Shown piece after piece: positions 7,785 to 16,525 of a DNA stretch of 32,761 bases. How positions within the stretch are numbered: position 1 is the first letter of the stretch; every line of letters begins with the position of its first letter. Below the pieces are notes generated by a model, which worked only from the letters and a program-made list of their open reading frames with translations, did no database searches and was not told where the DNA came from. Origin of the DNA: Roseburia sp. (GTDB lineage Bacteria > Bacillota > Clostridia > Lachnospirales > Lachnospiraceae); NCBI GenBank assembly GCA_022771695.1, contig JALEKJ010000018.1, forward strand, positions 1-32,761, read 5' to 3'. A program made the translations under genes and the position numbers.

Positions 7785-9985
7785 TATTCTTTTAGCCGTG
7801 CAGCAAGTCCGCTATAACGCTTCTGCTGCGATGTATTCTGTATCATTTCCGCAAAGGTCATATCATTTCCCACAAGTGTCACACATTTTCTGGCGCGTGT
7901 CACTGCAGTATAGAGCAGATTGCGGTTCATCAGCATAGACGGTCCGGACAGCAGAGGTATCACAACTGCCGGATATTCACTTCCCTGCGATTTATGTATG
8001 GTAATCGCATATGCAAGTTCCAACTCGTCCAATAATTTATAAGAATACTCTACCATCCTGCCCTCATCAAATTCCACCGTCATCGTTTCCGCAAAATCAT
8101 TGATTTCACGAATGATTCCCATGTCGCCGTTGAACACTCCGGTGCCCTTATCCACGCAAAGTCCCAGTTTCGTGCGGATTTCCCACGCAAGCTGATAATT
8201 GTTTTTGGTCTGCATGACCTTGTCACCCTCACGGAAAATGATGTCACCGTGTTCTTTTTCCAGCTTATGCTTCATCGGTGGATTTAGGTATTGTTGTAAA
8301 ATGCCGTTCAGCCGCTCCACGCCTAAAAGTCCTTTGCGCATCGGCGTCAAAACCTGAATATCATACGGTGTTGCATCCACAAACTTCGGCAGTTTTTGCT
8401 TGATAAGCTGCAATACCACACTGATGATAACATCCGCATCGTATCGCTTTAGGAAAAAGAAATCCATGCTCTTATTGTCGAGCACAACCTCTTCCCCCTG
8501 ATTGATTTTATGTGCATTCACAATGATATCACTGGTCGAAGCCTGCCGGAAAATCTTTGTCAGCATCACTACATTGCAGGCATGAGAATTGATGATATCG
8601 CGCAATACACTTCCTGGTCCCACGCTCGGGAGCTGATTCACATCTCCCACCAGAATCAGTCTTGTTCCGATTGATATCGCTTTCAGAAGTGAATGCATAA
8701 GTGTTATGTCAACCATAGACATCTCATCAACAATAATGACATCTGTTTCAAGCGGATTCTGCTCATTCCGCTCGAATCCGGCGCTGCCTTCCATGCCGCC
8801 GTTTAATTCCAGCATACGGTGTACGGTACGCGCCTCAAATCCGGTCGTCTCACTCATCCGCTTTGCCGCTCTTCCCGTCGGAGCGGCAAGAAATATATCC
8901 ATTCCCTCCATCTCAAAATACTTGATAATTGTATTGATGGTGGTTGTTTTACCGGTGCCGGGTCCGCCGGTAATGACCAGCAAACCGTTACGCACCGCTT
9001 CTTTTACTGCGGTTATCTGGTGCTCATCCAGTTGCATCCCCGTCTGTTTCTCGATACTTCGGATGCGCTGTTCAATTTCAATATCCGGCACCTCATAGCG
9101 CACATTGAGCTGTTTTAGCATTGTCGCAGTGTTTGCTTCCATATAATAAAAGGATGCCGCGTAAATCTGTGTCTGTTCCCCCTCTGCCTGCTTCATAATA
9201 ATTTTTCGCTCAATTACCAAATCCATGTACTGCTTTTCTATCTGCTCTGCCGTAACCTCTAAAAGCTGTACGGTTCGTCTCGTCAACTCCTCCTCCGGCA
9301 AAAATGTGTGCCCCTCCCCTGTCGCCTGAAGCAGCACGTAAAGTATACCACTTCGAATACGAAAATCTGAATCCATGCGAATCCCTACCCTGGTGGCAAT
9401 CTCATCCGCAGTACGAAACCCGACACCGTCAATATCGTCCGCCAGACGATACGGATTCTCCTTGATAATTCCATATACTTCCTGACCATATGCCTGGTAT
9501 ACTTTTACCGCAAGGTTCATTGTGATTCCATATTGTTGCAAAAATATCATTGCCTGACGCAAATCACGTTTTTGATTTACCTGGTCGGCAATCTCCATCG
9601 CTTTGCGTTCGCTGATGCCCTTAATCTCCGCAAGGCGTTCCGGCTCTTCCTCGATGATACGAAATGTATCGTCTTTAAAGCGACGCACGATTCGCGCCGC
9701 AAGTGCAAGTCCTACGCCTTTGATTGCCCCTGAGCCCAGATAGCGCTCGATGGCTTCTTCGTCCTCCGGTGCCTTTTCCTCAAAGCTTTCAACCTTAAAT
9801 TGTCTGCCATAGGTTGGATGATCTGTATAATCGCCACTTGCCTCGATATTCTCGCCCTCAGCGATTGCAGAAAAAATTCCAACACAGGTAATCTCCTCCT
9901 CGCCGCTGACCAGATTTAACACCGTATATCCATTGTCTGTATTTCTGTATATGATATGCTCCACATATCCTGCTAACTTTTCCAA
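7784..9985 (-). CDS. recD2: RecD2-type SF1 DNA helicase
   Basis: The 733 residues match the usual length of stand-alone RecD2 (RecD-like helicases in bacteria without RecBC). It is a 5'-3' helicase acting in DNA repair or replication restart. The N-terminal OB-like part is followed by helix-hairpin-helix blocks (KGVGLALAARIV, IKGISERKAMEI, IDGVGFRTADEIA). The motor contains Walker A TGGPGTGKTTTIN, motif II IIVDEMSMVD, the RLILVGDVNQLPSVGPG block, and the C-terminal HKSQGSEYPAVV and YTAVTRARK motifs. The start codon is TTG at 9985, supported by AGGAG 7 nt upstream and by the conserved opening GYVEHIIYRN. It follows the flagellar operon but is separated from it by a terminator; no strong promoter is seen in the 78-nt gap. 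Confidence 0.93.
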   Translation of the reverse strand: MEKLAGYVEHIIYRNTDNGYTVLNLVSGEEEITCVGIFSAIAEGENIEASGDYTDHPTYGRQFKVESFEEKAPEDEEAIERYLGSGAIKGVGLALAARIVRRFKDDTFRIIEEEPERLAEIKGISERKAMEIADQVNQKRDLRQAMIFLQQYGITMNLAVKVYQAYGQEVYGIIKENPYRLADDIDGVGFRTADEIATRVGIRMDSDFRIRSGILYVLLQATGEGHTFLPEEELTRRTVQLLEVTAEQIEKQYMDLVIERKIIMKQAEGEQTQIYAASFYYMEANTATMLKQLNVRYEVPDIEIEQRIRSIEKQTGMQLDEHQITAVKEAVRNGLLVITGGPGTGKTTTINTIIKYFEMEGMDIFLAAPTGRAAKRMSETTGFEARTVHRMLELNGGMEGSAGFERNEQNPLETDVIIVDEMSMVDITLMHSLLKAISIGTRLILVGDVNQLPSVGPGSVLRDIINSHACNVVMLTKIFRQASTSDIIVNAHKINQGEEVVLDNKSMDFFFLKRYDADVIISVVLQLIKQKLPKFVDATPYDIQVLTPMRKGLLGVERLNGILQQYLNPPMKHKLEKEHGDIIFREGDKVMQTKNNYQLAWEIRTKLGLCVDKGTGVFNGDMGIIREINDFAETMTVEFDEGRMVEYSYKLLDELELAYAITIHKSQGSEYPAVVIPLLSGPSMLMNRNLLYTAVTRARKCVTLVGNDMTFAEMIQNTSQQKRYSGLAARLKE

Positions 9986-10006
9986 TTTAGTCTCCTATAA
10001 TCCAAG

Positions 10007-10033
10007 AAAAACCTTGATAAAATCAAGGTTTTT
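10007..10033 (-). terminator. Rho-independent terminator after the flagellar rod operon
   Basis: AAAAACCTTGAT and ATCAAGGTTTTT are perfect 12-bp arms with an AAA loop, 30 nt after the flgJ-like stop. It should separate the flagellar operon from recD2. Confidence 0.85.
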
Positions 10034-10063
10034 CAGTAATCACTATTCGATTGCAAACTTCAA

Positions 10064-10423
10064 TTACTCAATGTTGTAATTACGCTTCATTTGCTCGTAA
10101 AGCTGTTGTGTGAAGCTTTCTCCAATCTCATCAACCACTTCGTCTGCCAGTGTTTCAATCGCACTGTCCATATGGAAGTCTGTCAATGTCTGGAGAGAGG
10201 AATCCTGTTCTTCGTCTTCCATAGTCATGTTCTCTTTTACTTCCTTCATAATCTCTTCCACAAAATAGGAAGTAAAGTCCTTACAAACCTCTAAAAGCTC
10301 TTCCTCTGTCGAGTTGGAGGATATGCTGTTTGCCGAGTCCTGAAGCTTCGTTGCCTGATTCGTCGCCGCCGTCGTCTGTGTTGTATCTACTAAGGACGAA
10401 ATTCCACCTATTGAAATGCTCAT
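10064..10423 (-). CDS. flgJ: FlgJ-type rod-binding protein (no muramidase domain)
   Basis: This 119-residue protein corresponds to the N-terminal rod-binding half of FlgJ. It has a Ser/Thr-rich start, then EELLEVCKDFTSYFVEEIMKEV, equivalent to the family block LxxAaxxFEalfLxqMLk.MR, and a C-terminal helix ending QLYEQMKRNY. The peptidoglycan hydrolase domain of proteobacterial FlgJ is absent, as is usual in Firmicutes. The ATG at 10423 is chosen over the GTG at 10435 because AGGTGAGG stands just ahead of it. It follows flhP by 15 nt and is probably the last gene of the mbl-flhO-flhP unit. The role is assembly or capping of the flagellar rod. Confidence 0.8.
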   Translation of the reverse strand: MSISIGGISSLVDTTQTTAATNQATKLQDSANSISSNSTEEELLEVCKDFTSYFVEEIMKEVKENMTMEDEEQDSSLQTLTDFHMDSAIETLADEVVDEIGESFTQQLYEQMKRNYNIE

Positions 10424-10438
10424 ATTACACCTCACCTA

Positions 10439-11257
10439 TTATCTTCTCAGATTATTCGCCTGCTCCAACATCTCATCTGCCGTTGTAATTGCCTTTGAAT
10501 TCAACTGGTATGCGCGCTGCGCGATGATCAGATTAACCATCTCATCTGCCACCTGTACATTGGAACCCTCCAAGAAATTCTGGCGTACTTCACTCCGAAT
10601 GAGATTGGCATTCGTAGCTTCATTTAGCGCCGCTCCGGATGCATCCGTTACCGCCAAAAGATTGTCTCCCGTTTTATCAAGCCCCGCAGGATTATTAAAC
10701 TGGAAGATACCAAAGCTCTGATTCAGAGGTACATATACGCCTGCCGCATTGGTATAGCCAAATGCTCCGTCACCGGACACTTTCACATTGCCGGAACTTA
10801 TACCTGCCGGAAGTACAATCGGGTTATTATTGGTATCAAGAACCTGATAACCGTCGGTATTTGTAAGTGTTACTGCACCATTTGCACCGATAGACCAGTT
10901 AAAATTGCCTGCTCTTGTATAATATGTTTCGCCATCTGCTCCGCGCACTGCAAAGAATCCATCTCCTACAATTGCGAAATCTGTATCGTTCTCACTTGCC
11001 ATCATAGCGCCCTGTTTGTAAATAGAAGTCGTAGATGCAATTCTGGTACCCAGTCCCACCTGCGCCGGAATTGGTTTCTCTTCTCCGTTCGCAGTCGTTG
11101 TTCTTGTCTGAATTGTCTGGTATAACAGAGACTTGAACTCTGCTTTCTCCTGCTTATATCCTACGGTATTGACATTCGCAAGATTGTTTGAAATATTATC
11201 CACGTTTGTCTGCTGCGCAAGCATACCGGTTGCACCGGTGTAAAGTGCTCTCATCAT
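10439..11257 (-). CDS. flhP: Flagellar rod/hook-basal body protein, FlgG/FlhP type
   Basis: The 272 residues contain both family signatures: the N-terminal rod-protein block (LYTGATGMLAQQ, VDNISNNLANVNTVGYK) and the C-terminal block (EMVNLIIAQRAYQLNSK, ADEMLEQANNLRR), with a central D0/D1/Dx region. It builds the distal rod of the flagellum. It lies 19 nt downstream of flhO and 15 nt before flgJ, with a GGGAGG ribosome site. The order mbl-flhO-flhP is the one known from Bacillus subtilis, which supports naming it flhP; a plain flgG name would also be defensible. Confidence 0.88.
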   Translation of the reverse strand: MMRALYTGATGMLAQQTNVDNISNNLANVNTVGYKQEKAEFKSLLYQTIQTRTTTANGEEKPIPAQVGLGTRIASTTSIYKQGAMMASENDTDFAIVGDGFFAVRGADGETYYTRAGNFNWSIGANGAVTLTNTDGYQVLDTNNNPIVLPAGISSGNVKVSGDGAFGYTNAAGVYVPLNQSFGIFQFNNPAGLDKTGDNLLAVTDASGAALNEATNANLIRSEVRQNFLEGSNVQVADEMVNLIIAQRAYQLNSKAITTADEMLEQANNLRR

Positions 11258-11276
11258 AGTTCAGTTACCTCCCAAG

Positions 11277-12071
11277 TTATACTTGACCAACCTGATTGAC
11301 TGCTTTATCTAATGTCTCATCCACCGCATTAATCACTTTCTGTCCCGCCTGATATGCTCTGGAAATCGTAATCATATTCACCATCTCAGAAACAACATTG
11401 ACATTGGATGATTCAATTAATCCCTGCGAGACCTGTGCTTCCGATGCTATCACCGTGCCTCCATCTACTAAGTCATAAAGATTCTCACCGTACTTCGCCA
11501 GGTAATTATAATCTTCAAAGTCCACATAACCGATATTGCCAACCTGCTGATTATTTTGGAAAATATTGCCCATCTCATCTACGGTAATCTTCTCATTTGG
11601 GTTTACCCGAATCCGTCCGTTGACATTTCCGTTCATGGCGTCATTCATATTCAGAACAAAGTCTCCATCCTTAGTCACCAGATAGCCCTGTGTATTCACA
11701 ACGAATGCTCCGTCTCTCGTATATTTCACAGAAGCATTTCCTGCCTTATCCGTATATGCAATCGCAAAAAAGCCGTCACCCTTCAATGCAAAGTCTGCTT
11801 CATTATCCGTCACGCGGTAATTTCCAGCGCTGTAATCCGTATAAGTCTCTCCGATATGAACGCCCATACTCATGGTTCCAAGCTTCTGTGCAATTCCGTA
11901 GGAAGAGGTATCCTTAATCTTAATCGCAAGCTCGTCTGCAAATGTCTGCGATGTCGTTCCTTCTTTCTTGTAGCCGTTCGTATCGGCATTTGCAAGGTTG
12001 TTAGAAAGTACATCTAATCGCCTCTGCTCGTTTACCATTCCCGTATACGCTGTATACAATCCTTTTACCAT
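11277..12071 (-). CDS. flhO: Flagellar rod/hook-basal body protein, FlgF/FlhO type
   Basis: It encodes 264 residues from the ATG at 12071, chosen because AAGGAG lies 7 nt upstream; a longer frame to 12143 has no ribosome site and reads through a repeat. It has the N-terminal LYTAYTGMVNEQ, LDVLSNNLANADTNGYKK block and the C-terminal EMVNMITISRAYQAGQK, VDETLDKAVNQVG block typical of rod proteins. It acts in proximal or distal rod assembly outside the membrane, exported by the flagellar type III system. A sigma-D-like promoter precedes it at 12183-12209, overlapping the stop of mbl. Confidence 0.87.
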   Translation of the reverse strand: MVKGLYTAYTGMVNEQRRLDVLSNNLANADTNGYKKEGTTSQTFADELAIKIKDTSSYGIAQKLGTMSMGVHIGETYTDYSAGNYRVTDNEADFALKGDGFFAIAYTDKAGNASVKYTRDGAFVVNTQGYLVTKDGDFVLNMNDAMNGNVNGRIRVNPNEKITVDEMGNIFQNNQQVGNIGYVDFEDYNYLAKYGENLYDLVDGGTVIASEAQVSQGLIESSNVNVVSEMVNMITISRAYQAGQKVINAVDETLDKAVNQVGQV

Positions 12072-12104
12072 AGACTCGCTCCTTCTTTTGCAAACTACTA
12101 CCCT

Positions 12105-12134
12105 ATGCTTCGCACATACTATCGCGTGGCGACC
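12105..12134. repeat. Short dispersed intergenic repeat, copy B
   Basis: TGCTTCGCACA followed by TACTATCGCG and GGCGACC matches, with small changes, the element at 7626-7650. It lies in the flhO leader between its promoter and its ribosome site. Confidence 0.35.
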
Positions 12135-12182
12135 TAGACCCATTCGGGCGATATAATGACTGACGACATTATATATACATAT

Positions 12183-12209
12183 ATATCGACATAAAGTACC
12201 AAAAGCTTA
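12183..12209 (-). promoter_or_regulatory. Sigma-D (sigma-28)-like promoter before flhO
   Basis: On the minus strand, TAAG (with the TAA of the mbl stop codon forming part of the -35), a 15-nt spacer and GTCGATAT resemble the flagellar sigma consensus TAAA-N15-GCCGATAT, with one change in each box. It starts about 110 nt before flhO. In B. subtilis flhO-flhP is also under sigma-D, so context favours it. Confidence 0.5.
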
Positions 12210-13202
12210 ATCATCATCACGCTTTCCGGACAAAAATTCTACGAACTTACCGGTACCGATTGCCACACAAGTCATTGGTTCATCCGCAGTCATCGTGTTG
12301 ATGCCGGTCTTGTCCTCAATCAGTTCCTCCAAACCACGAAGCAAAGCTCCTCCTCCGGTCAAAACAATTCCACGATCTGCTACATCAGCAGCCAACTCCG
12401 GCGGCGTCTTCTCAAGCACAGAGTGTACCGCCTCTACAATCTGCATGGTCGGCTCTCTAAGTGCCTCCTCCGTCTCTTCGGAAGATACTGTAACAGTCTT
12501 CGGAAGTCCGGTTACCAGATTACGCCCTCTGACGTCCATTGTCTCATTCTGTGCCAGTGGGAAGCATGTTCCAATCTTAATCTTGATATCTTCTGCAGTT
12601 CTCTCACCAATCAAAAGATTATGTTTCTTTCTCATATAGCGGACGATTGCCTCGTCGAAATCATCGCCGGCAATCTTGATGGACGTGCTGACAACAGAAC
12701 CTCCCAAAGAGATTACTGCGATATCCGCAGTACCACCACCAATATCTACAATCATGTTACCACATGGTCTTGTTATATCGATTCCCGCTCCGATTGCAGC
12801 AGCAATCGGTTCCTCTATAATCTGCACCTCTCTGGCACCTGCCTGATAGGTTGCGTCTTCTACTGCCTTCTTTTCGACCTCTGTAACCCCGCTCGGTACA
12901 CAAACACTGATACGCGGCTTGCGAAATGTCTTTTTCCCGATTGCTTTCTGAATGAAGTATTTAATCATTTTCTCCGTTACGGTATAATCAGAAATAACAC
13001 CCTGACGAAGCGGTCTGACCGCCACGATATTGCCCGGTGTTCTACCAAGCATCAGTCTGGCTTCCTCACCGATAGCCTTTATCTTATTCGTGTCACGGTC
13101 GAACGCCACTACTGACGGCTCTTTTAACACGACGCCTTTTCCTTTGATATAAACCAATATACTTGCAGTACCGAGATCGATACCGATATCTGTATTCATC
13201 AT
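12207..13202 (-). CDS. mbl: MreB-family actin homologue (Mbl type)
   Basis: The 331 residues carry all actin-fold signatures: phosphate-1 DIGIDLGTAS at 4-13, the SVVAFDRDT block, connect-1 and phosphate-2 NMIVDIGGGTADIAVIS, the adenosine loop ADRGIVLTGGGALLRGLE, and IIEEPIAAAIGAG. It polymerises under the membrane and positions cell-wall synthesis along the cell length. Mbl is preferred over MreB or MreBH because flagellar flhO and flhP follow directly, as in B. subtilis, and because no mreC/mreD is nearby. The start is the first of two adjacent ATG codons, with AAAGGGG upstream. A strong sigma-A promoter and a long leader of about 100 nt precede it. Confidence 0.9.
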   Translation of the reverse strand: MMNTDIGIDLGTASILVYIKGKGVVLKEPSVVAFDRDTNKIKAIGEEARLMLGRTPGNIVAVRPLRQGVISDYTVTEKMIKYFIQKAIGKKTFRKPRISVCVPSGVTEVEKKAVEDATYQAGAREVQIIEEPIAAAIGAGIDITRPCGNMIVDIGGGTADIAVISLGGSVVSTSIKIAGDDFDEAIVRYMRKKHNLLIGERTAEDIKIKIGTCFPLAQNETMDVRGRNLVTGLPKTVTVSSEETEEALREPTMQIVEAVHSVLEKTPPELAADVADRGIVLTGGGALLRGLEELIEDKTGINTMTADEPMTCVAIGTGKFVEFLSGKRDDD

Positions 13203-13253
13203 TTTCTAATCTGCCCCTTTCATTCTCTCTGCAATTATCCATTTATCAAAGAT

Positions 13254-13282
13254 ATTTCTATTGTCCAAATGGACATAGAAAT
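13254..13282 (-). promoter_or_regulatory. Hairpin in the mbl 5' leader
   Basis: ATTTCTAT(T)GTCC and GGACATAGAAAT pair as 12-bp arms with one bulged base around an AAAT loop. It lies between the -10 box and the ribosome site. It has no T-tract, so an RNA-stability or translation role is a guess. Confidence 0.5.
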
Positions 13283-13314
13283 GCATTTAATCATATTTTT
13301 ACATATACAGCATT

Positions 13315-13342
13315 ATTATATACAAAAACTGGGATTTTTCAA
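13315..13342 (-). promoter_or_regulatory. Sigma-A promoter of mbl
   Basis: TTGAAA (13342-13337), a 16-nt spacer and TATAAT (13320-13315) on the minus strand lie about 110 nt before the mbl start codon. Confidence 0.8.
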
Positions 13343-13594
13343 AGGCTTTTTTGTCCCAGCCATCGTTTTTTTCAAAAAAATAAGAATTTCTTTATTTTTT
13401 GTTCTATCTCCATCATTTTTTTATTTTTTCATCACACAATCGTCACATTGGCACGCTATATTATACAGCGTACTAGCTGATAAGTCTGAACCATACAGAC
13501 TTCAGTTCCAACAGATAATTCTGGTGGGAAGTATAATTTTTCATAACTCATGCTTTCCGGTTTGTAAGATACATACCGGAAAGCACTCCCCGCA

Positions 13595-13624
13595 CAAAAA
13601 GGGATGTACCACATGGTACATCCC
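13595..13624 (-). terminator. Rho-independent terminator of uvrA
   Basis: GGGATGTACCA and TGGTACATCCC form perfect 11-bp arms with a 2-nt centre, followed on the minus strand by TTTTTG. It lies just past the uvrA stop. Confidence 0.88.
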
Positions 13625-13629
13625 TCGTT

Positions 13630-16470
13630 TTACTTTTTCAGATATTTCTTTATATACTGTCCGGTATAAGATTCCGGCATCTTCGACACTTCTTCCGGCG
13701 TTCCCTGTGCAATGACCATGCCACCGCCATCTCCGCCTTCCGGTCCCATATCAATAATATAGTCCGCCGTCTTGATAACATCCAGATTATGCTCGATGAC
13801 AACAACTGTATTGCCACCCTCCGAAAGCCGTCGCAGAATTTCAATCAACTTGTGCACATCCGCAAAATGCAATCCGGTTGTGGGCTCATCCAAGATATAG
13901 ATAGTCTTACCTGTACTGCGTTTGGAAAGCTCTGTTGCAAGCTTAATTCGTTGTGCCTCGCCGCCGGAAAGTTCTGTGGACGGCTGTCCCAGTTTTACAT
14001 AGGACAAGCCAACATCATACAGGGTCTGAATCTTTCGATGAATGGATGGTACATTCTTAAAAAATTCCAACGCCTCTTCCACGGTCATATCTAAAACATC
14101 ATAAATACTCTTTCCCTTGTACTTTACTTCGAGCGTCTCCCTGTTATAACGCTTTCCTTCACAAACCTCGCATGGTACATACACATCCGGCAGAAAATGC
14201 ATCTCAATCTTTAAGATACCGTCTCCGGAGCACGCCTCGCAACGTCCACCTTTTACATTGAAACTGAAGCGTCCCTTCTTATACCCCTTCGCCTTCGCAT
14301 CCGGTGTTGCTGCAAACAAATCGCGAATCATGTCAAACACGCCCGTATAAGTCGCAGGATTGGAACGCGGTGTTCTTCCAATTGGCGACTGGTCAATGTC
14401 AATTACCTTGTCCAACTGCTCCATTCCGATAATCTCGTCATGTGCTCCCGGAATGCAGCGCGCACGATTCAAATCGCGTGCCAGACGCTTATAAAGGATT
14501 TCATTCGTGAGTGAACTCTTACCGGAACCGGAGACGCCAGTGATGCAGGTCATAACACCCAACGGCACATTCACATCAATGTTCCGCAGATTATTCTCTC
14601 GCGCCCCTTTGATAGTCAGATAACCCGTCGGCTTTCTGCGCTCTGTCGGAACAGGAATCTTGACACGTCCACTCAAGTATGCGCCTGTAATCGAGTTTGG
14701 ATTCTTCATGATATCCTCTGCCGTTCCGCATGCAACGACTTCTCCGCCATGTGAACCGGCTCCCGGTCCAATATCCACAATATAATCCGCCGCCAGCATC
14801 GTATCCTCATCATGCTCTACCACGATGAGTGTATTTCCCAAATCCTTAAGATTCTTCAATGCGCCCAGCAGCTTATCATTATCTCTCTGATGCAGTCCAA
14901 TAGACGGCTCATCCAGAATATATGCCACACCGACCAGTCCGGAACCAATCTGCGTCGCCAGGCGGATACGCTGCGCCTCTCCACCGGAAAGCGTACCTGT
15001 GGCTCTTGCAAGAGACAGATAATCCAGACCAACTTCATTTAAAAATCCGACGCGCGCACGAATCTCTTTTAAAATCTGATCCCCAATCAAGTGCTGCTGC
15101 TTGGTTAGTTCCATCTTCTCCAAAAAGGCATTCAGACTCTTGACAGACATGGAAGTCATCTCGAATATATTCTTATCTGCCACAGTAACAGCCAGCGATT
15201 CCTTTTTCAAACGCTGCCCTTTACACTCCTCACAAGGTGTAATACGCATAAACTGCTCATATTCCTGCTTCATGATATCAGAGCCTGTCTCTCGATACTT
15301 CCGCTGTACATTACGAAGCAGTCCCTCAAACGCTACATCGTAAACCCCCTCTCCGCGCTGTCCTTTGTAACGGACCTTCACTTCTTTTCCGTCCGTTCCA
15401 TGAATCAGGATATGCTTGATATTCTCAGGGTAGTCCTTGTACGGTGTCTCCAACGAAAAGCCATATTCCTCTGTCAGCGCCTTTAGGATTGCGTAAGTAA
15501 AGCTCGACGGGTCCGTGCAGGACTGCCAGCCCATTACCTGAATTGCCCCCTCTGCAATTGAAAGTCGCTTGTCCGGAATCATCAGATTCTCGTCAAACTC
15601 CATCTTATAGCCAAGACCAAAACAGGTTGGGCAGGCACCAAACGGATTATTAAACGAGAAGCTTCTCGGCTCCACCTCGCCCACGCTAATGCCACAGTCG
15701 GGGCAGGAAAAGCTCTCAGAAAACTGAATTGGCTCTCCGTCAATCACATCCACTGTCATAAGCCCTTCTGCCAGTTGTAACACATCCTCAATCGAATCCG
15801 CAAGACGCTTCTCTATGCCTTCCTTTACCATCAGACGGTCTACCACAATCTCAATCGTGTGCTTCTTATTCTTATCAAGCTTAATCTCTTCTGTCAGCTC
15901 ATACATACTGCCATCCACGATAACTCGCACATAACCGCTGCGCTTTGCCTGCTCAAACAACTTCTGATGTTCACCTTTACGCCCTCGAACAACCGGTGCC
16001 AGCAACTGAATCTTTGTCTTCTCCGGCAATGTCATAATCTGATCTACCATCTGATCAACCGTCTGTTTCTTAATCTCTTTTCCGCAATTCGGACAGTGTG
16101 GCGTACCGATTCTGGCATACAGCAGTCGGAAATAGTCATAGATTTCCGTAACTGTTCCGACAGTAGAACGCGGGTTGCGGTTCGTAGACTTCTGGTCGAT
16201 AGAAATCGCCGGGGATAGCCCCTCAATCTTCTCAACATTGGGCTTCTCCATCTGTCCTAAGAACTGTCTGGCGTACGAGGAGAGTGATTCCATATAGCGT
16301 CTCTGTCCTTCTGCGTAAATCGTATCAAATGCAAGCGACGATTTTCCCGAACCGGAAAGTCCTGTCAATACAACAAATTCGTCTCTTGGAATATCAACAT
16401 CAATATTCTTTAAGTTATGCTCGTTTGCACCTCTGATTTTAATGTATTTTCTTTCTCTCGTCTGTTTCAT
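13630..16470 (-). CDS. uvrA: UvrA, damage-recognition ATPase of nucleotide excision repair
   Basis: The 946 residues match the usual UvrA length. Two ABC ATPase modules are present: Walker [17 protein letters not shown] and [15 protein letters not shown], signatures [12 protein letters not shown] and [12 protein letters not shown], and Walker [14 protein letters not shown] and [13 protein letters not shown]. The zinc modules are CPNCG, CPDCG...CPTC and CEAC...CEVC. It forms the UvrA2-UvrB complex that scans DNA for bulky lesions. It starts 55 nt after the uvrB stop with an AAGGAAG ribosome site, so uvrB-uvrA form one operon that should respond to the LexA box before uvrB. No disruption is seen. 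Confidence 0.98.
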   Translation of the reverse strand: MKQTRERKYIKIRGANEHNLKNIDVDIPRDEFVVLTGLSGSGKSSLAFDTIYAEGQRRYMESLSSYARQFLGQMEKPNVEKIEGLSPAISIDQKSTNRNPRSTVGTVTEIYDYFRLLYARIGTPHCPNCGKEIKKQTVDQMVDQIMTLPEKTKIQLLAPVVRGRKGEHQKLFEQAKRSGYVRVIVDGSMYELTEEIKLDKNKKHTIEIVVDRLMVKEGIEKRLADSIEDVLQLAEGLMTVDVIDGEPIQFSESFSCPDCGISVGEVEPRSFSFNNPFGACPTCFGLGYKMEFDENLMIPDKRLSIAEGAIQVMGWQSCTDPSSFTYAILKALTEEYGFSLETPYKDYPENIKHILIHGTDGKEVKVRYKGQRGEGVYDVAFEGLLRNVQRKYRETGSDIMKQEYEQFMRITPCEECKGQRLKKESLAVTVADKNIFEMTSMSVKSLNAFLEKMELTKQQHLIGDQILKEIRARVGFLNEVGLDYLSLARATGTLSGGEAQRIRLATQIGSGLVGVAYILDEPSIGLHQRDNDKLLGALKNLKDLGNTLIVVEHDEDTMLAADYIVDIGPGAGSHGGEVVACGTAEDIMKNPNSITGAYLSGRVKIPVPTERRKPTGYLTIKGARENNLRNIDVNVPLGVMTCITGVSGSGKSSLTNEILYKRLARDLNRARCIPGAHDEIIGMEQLDKVIDIDQSPIGRTPRSNPATYTGVFDMIRDLFAATPDAKAKGYKKGRFSFNVKGGRCEACSGDGILKIEMHFLPDVYVPCEVCEGKRYNRETLEVKYKGKSIYDVLDMTVEEALEFFKNVPSIHRKIQTLYDVGLSYVKLGQPSTELSGGEAQRIKLATELSKRSTGKTIYILDEPTTGLHFADVHKLIEILRRLSEGGNTVVVIEHNLDVIKTADYIIDMGPEGGDGGGMVIAQGTPEEVSKMPESYTGQYIKKYLKK

Positions 16471-16525
16471 AATATCTTCCTTCTATGCTTTCTCGTTACA
16501 CATAACGGTCTGCGCCGGTTCAACC

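Larger units (their letters stand above)
13203..13629. other. 427-nt intergenic region between uvrA and mbl
   Basis: No gene is supported here. It contains the mbl promoter (13315-13342), a hairpin in the mbl leader (13254-13282), A/T tracts, and the uvrA terminator (13595-13624). It also holds three unassigned inverted repeats: GCACGCTATA/TACAGCGTAC (imperfect, 13452-13474), AGTCTG/CAGACT near 13480-13502, and GCTTTCCGGT/ACCGGAAAGC with a 13-nt loop near 13551-13583. Confidence 0.6.

Noticed and set aside
12423-13115. Long plus-strand open frame (230 codons) opposite mbl
   Set aside because: It is antisense to a clearly recognised mbl, has no ribosome site, and its translation is low-complexity and Cys/Asn/Arg-rich with no known domain.
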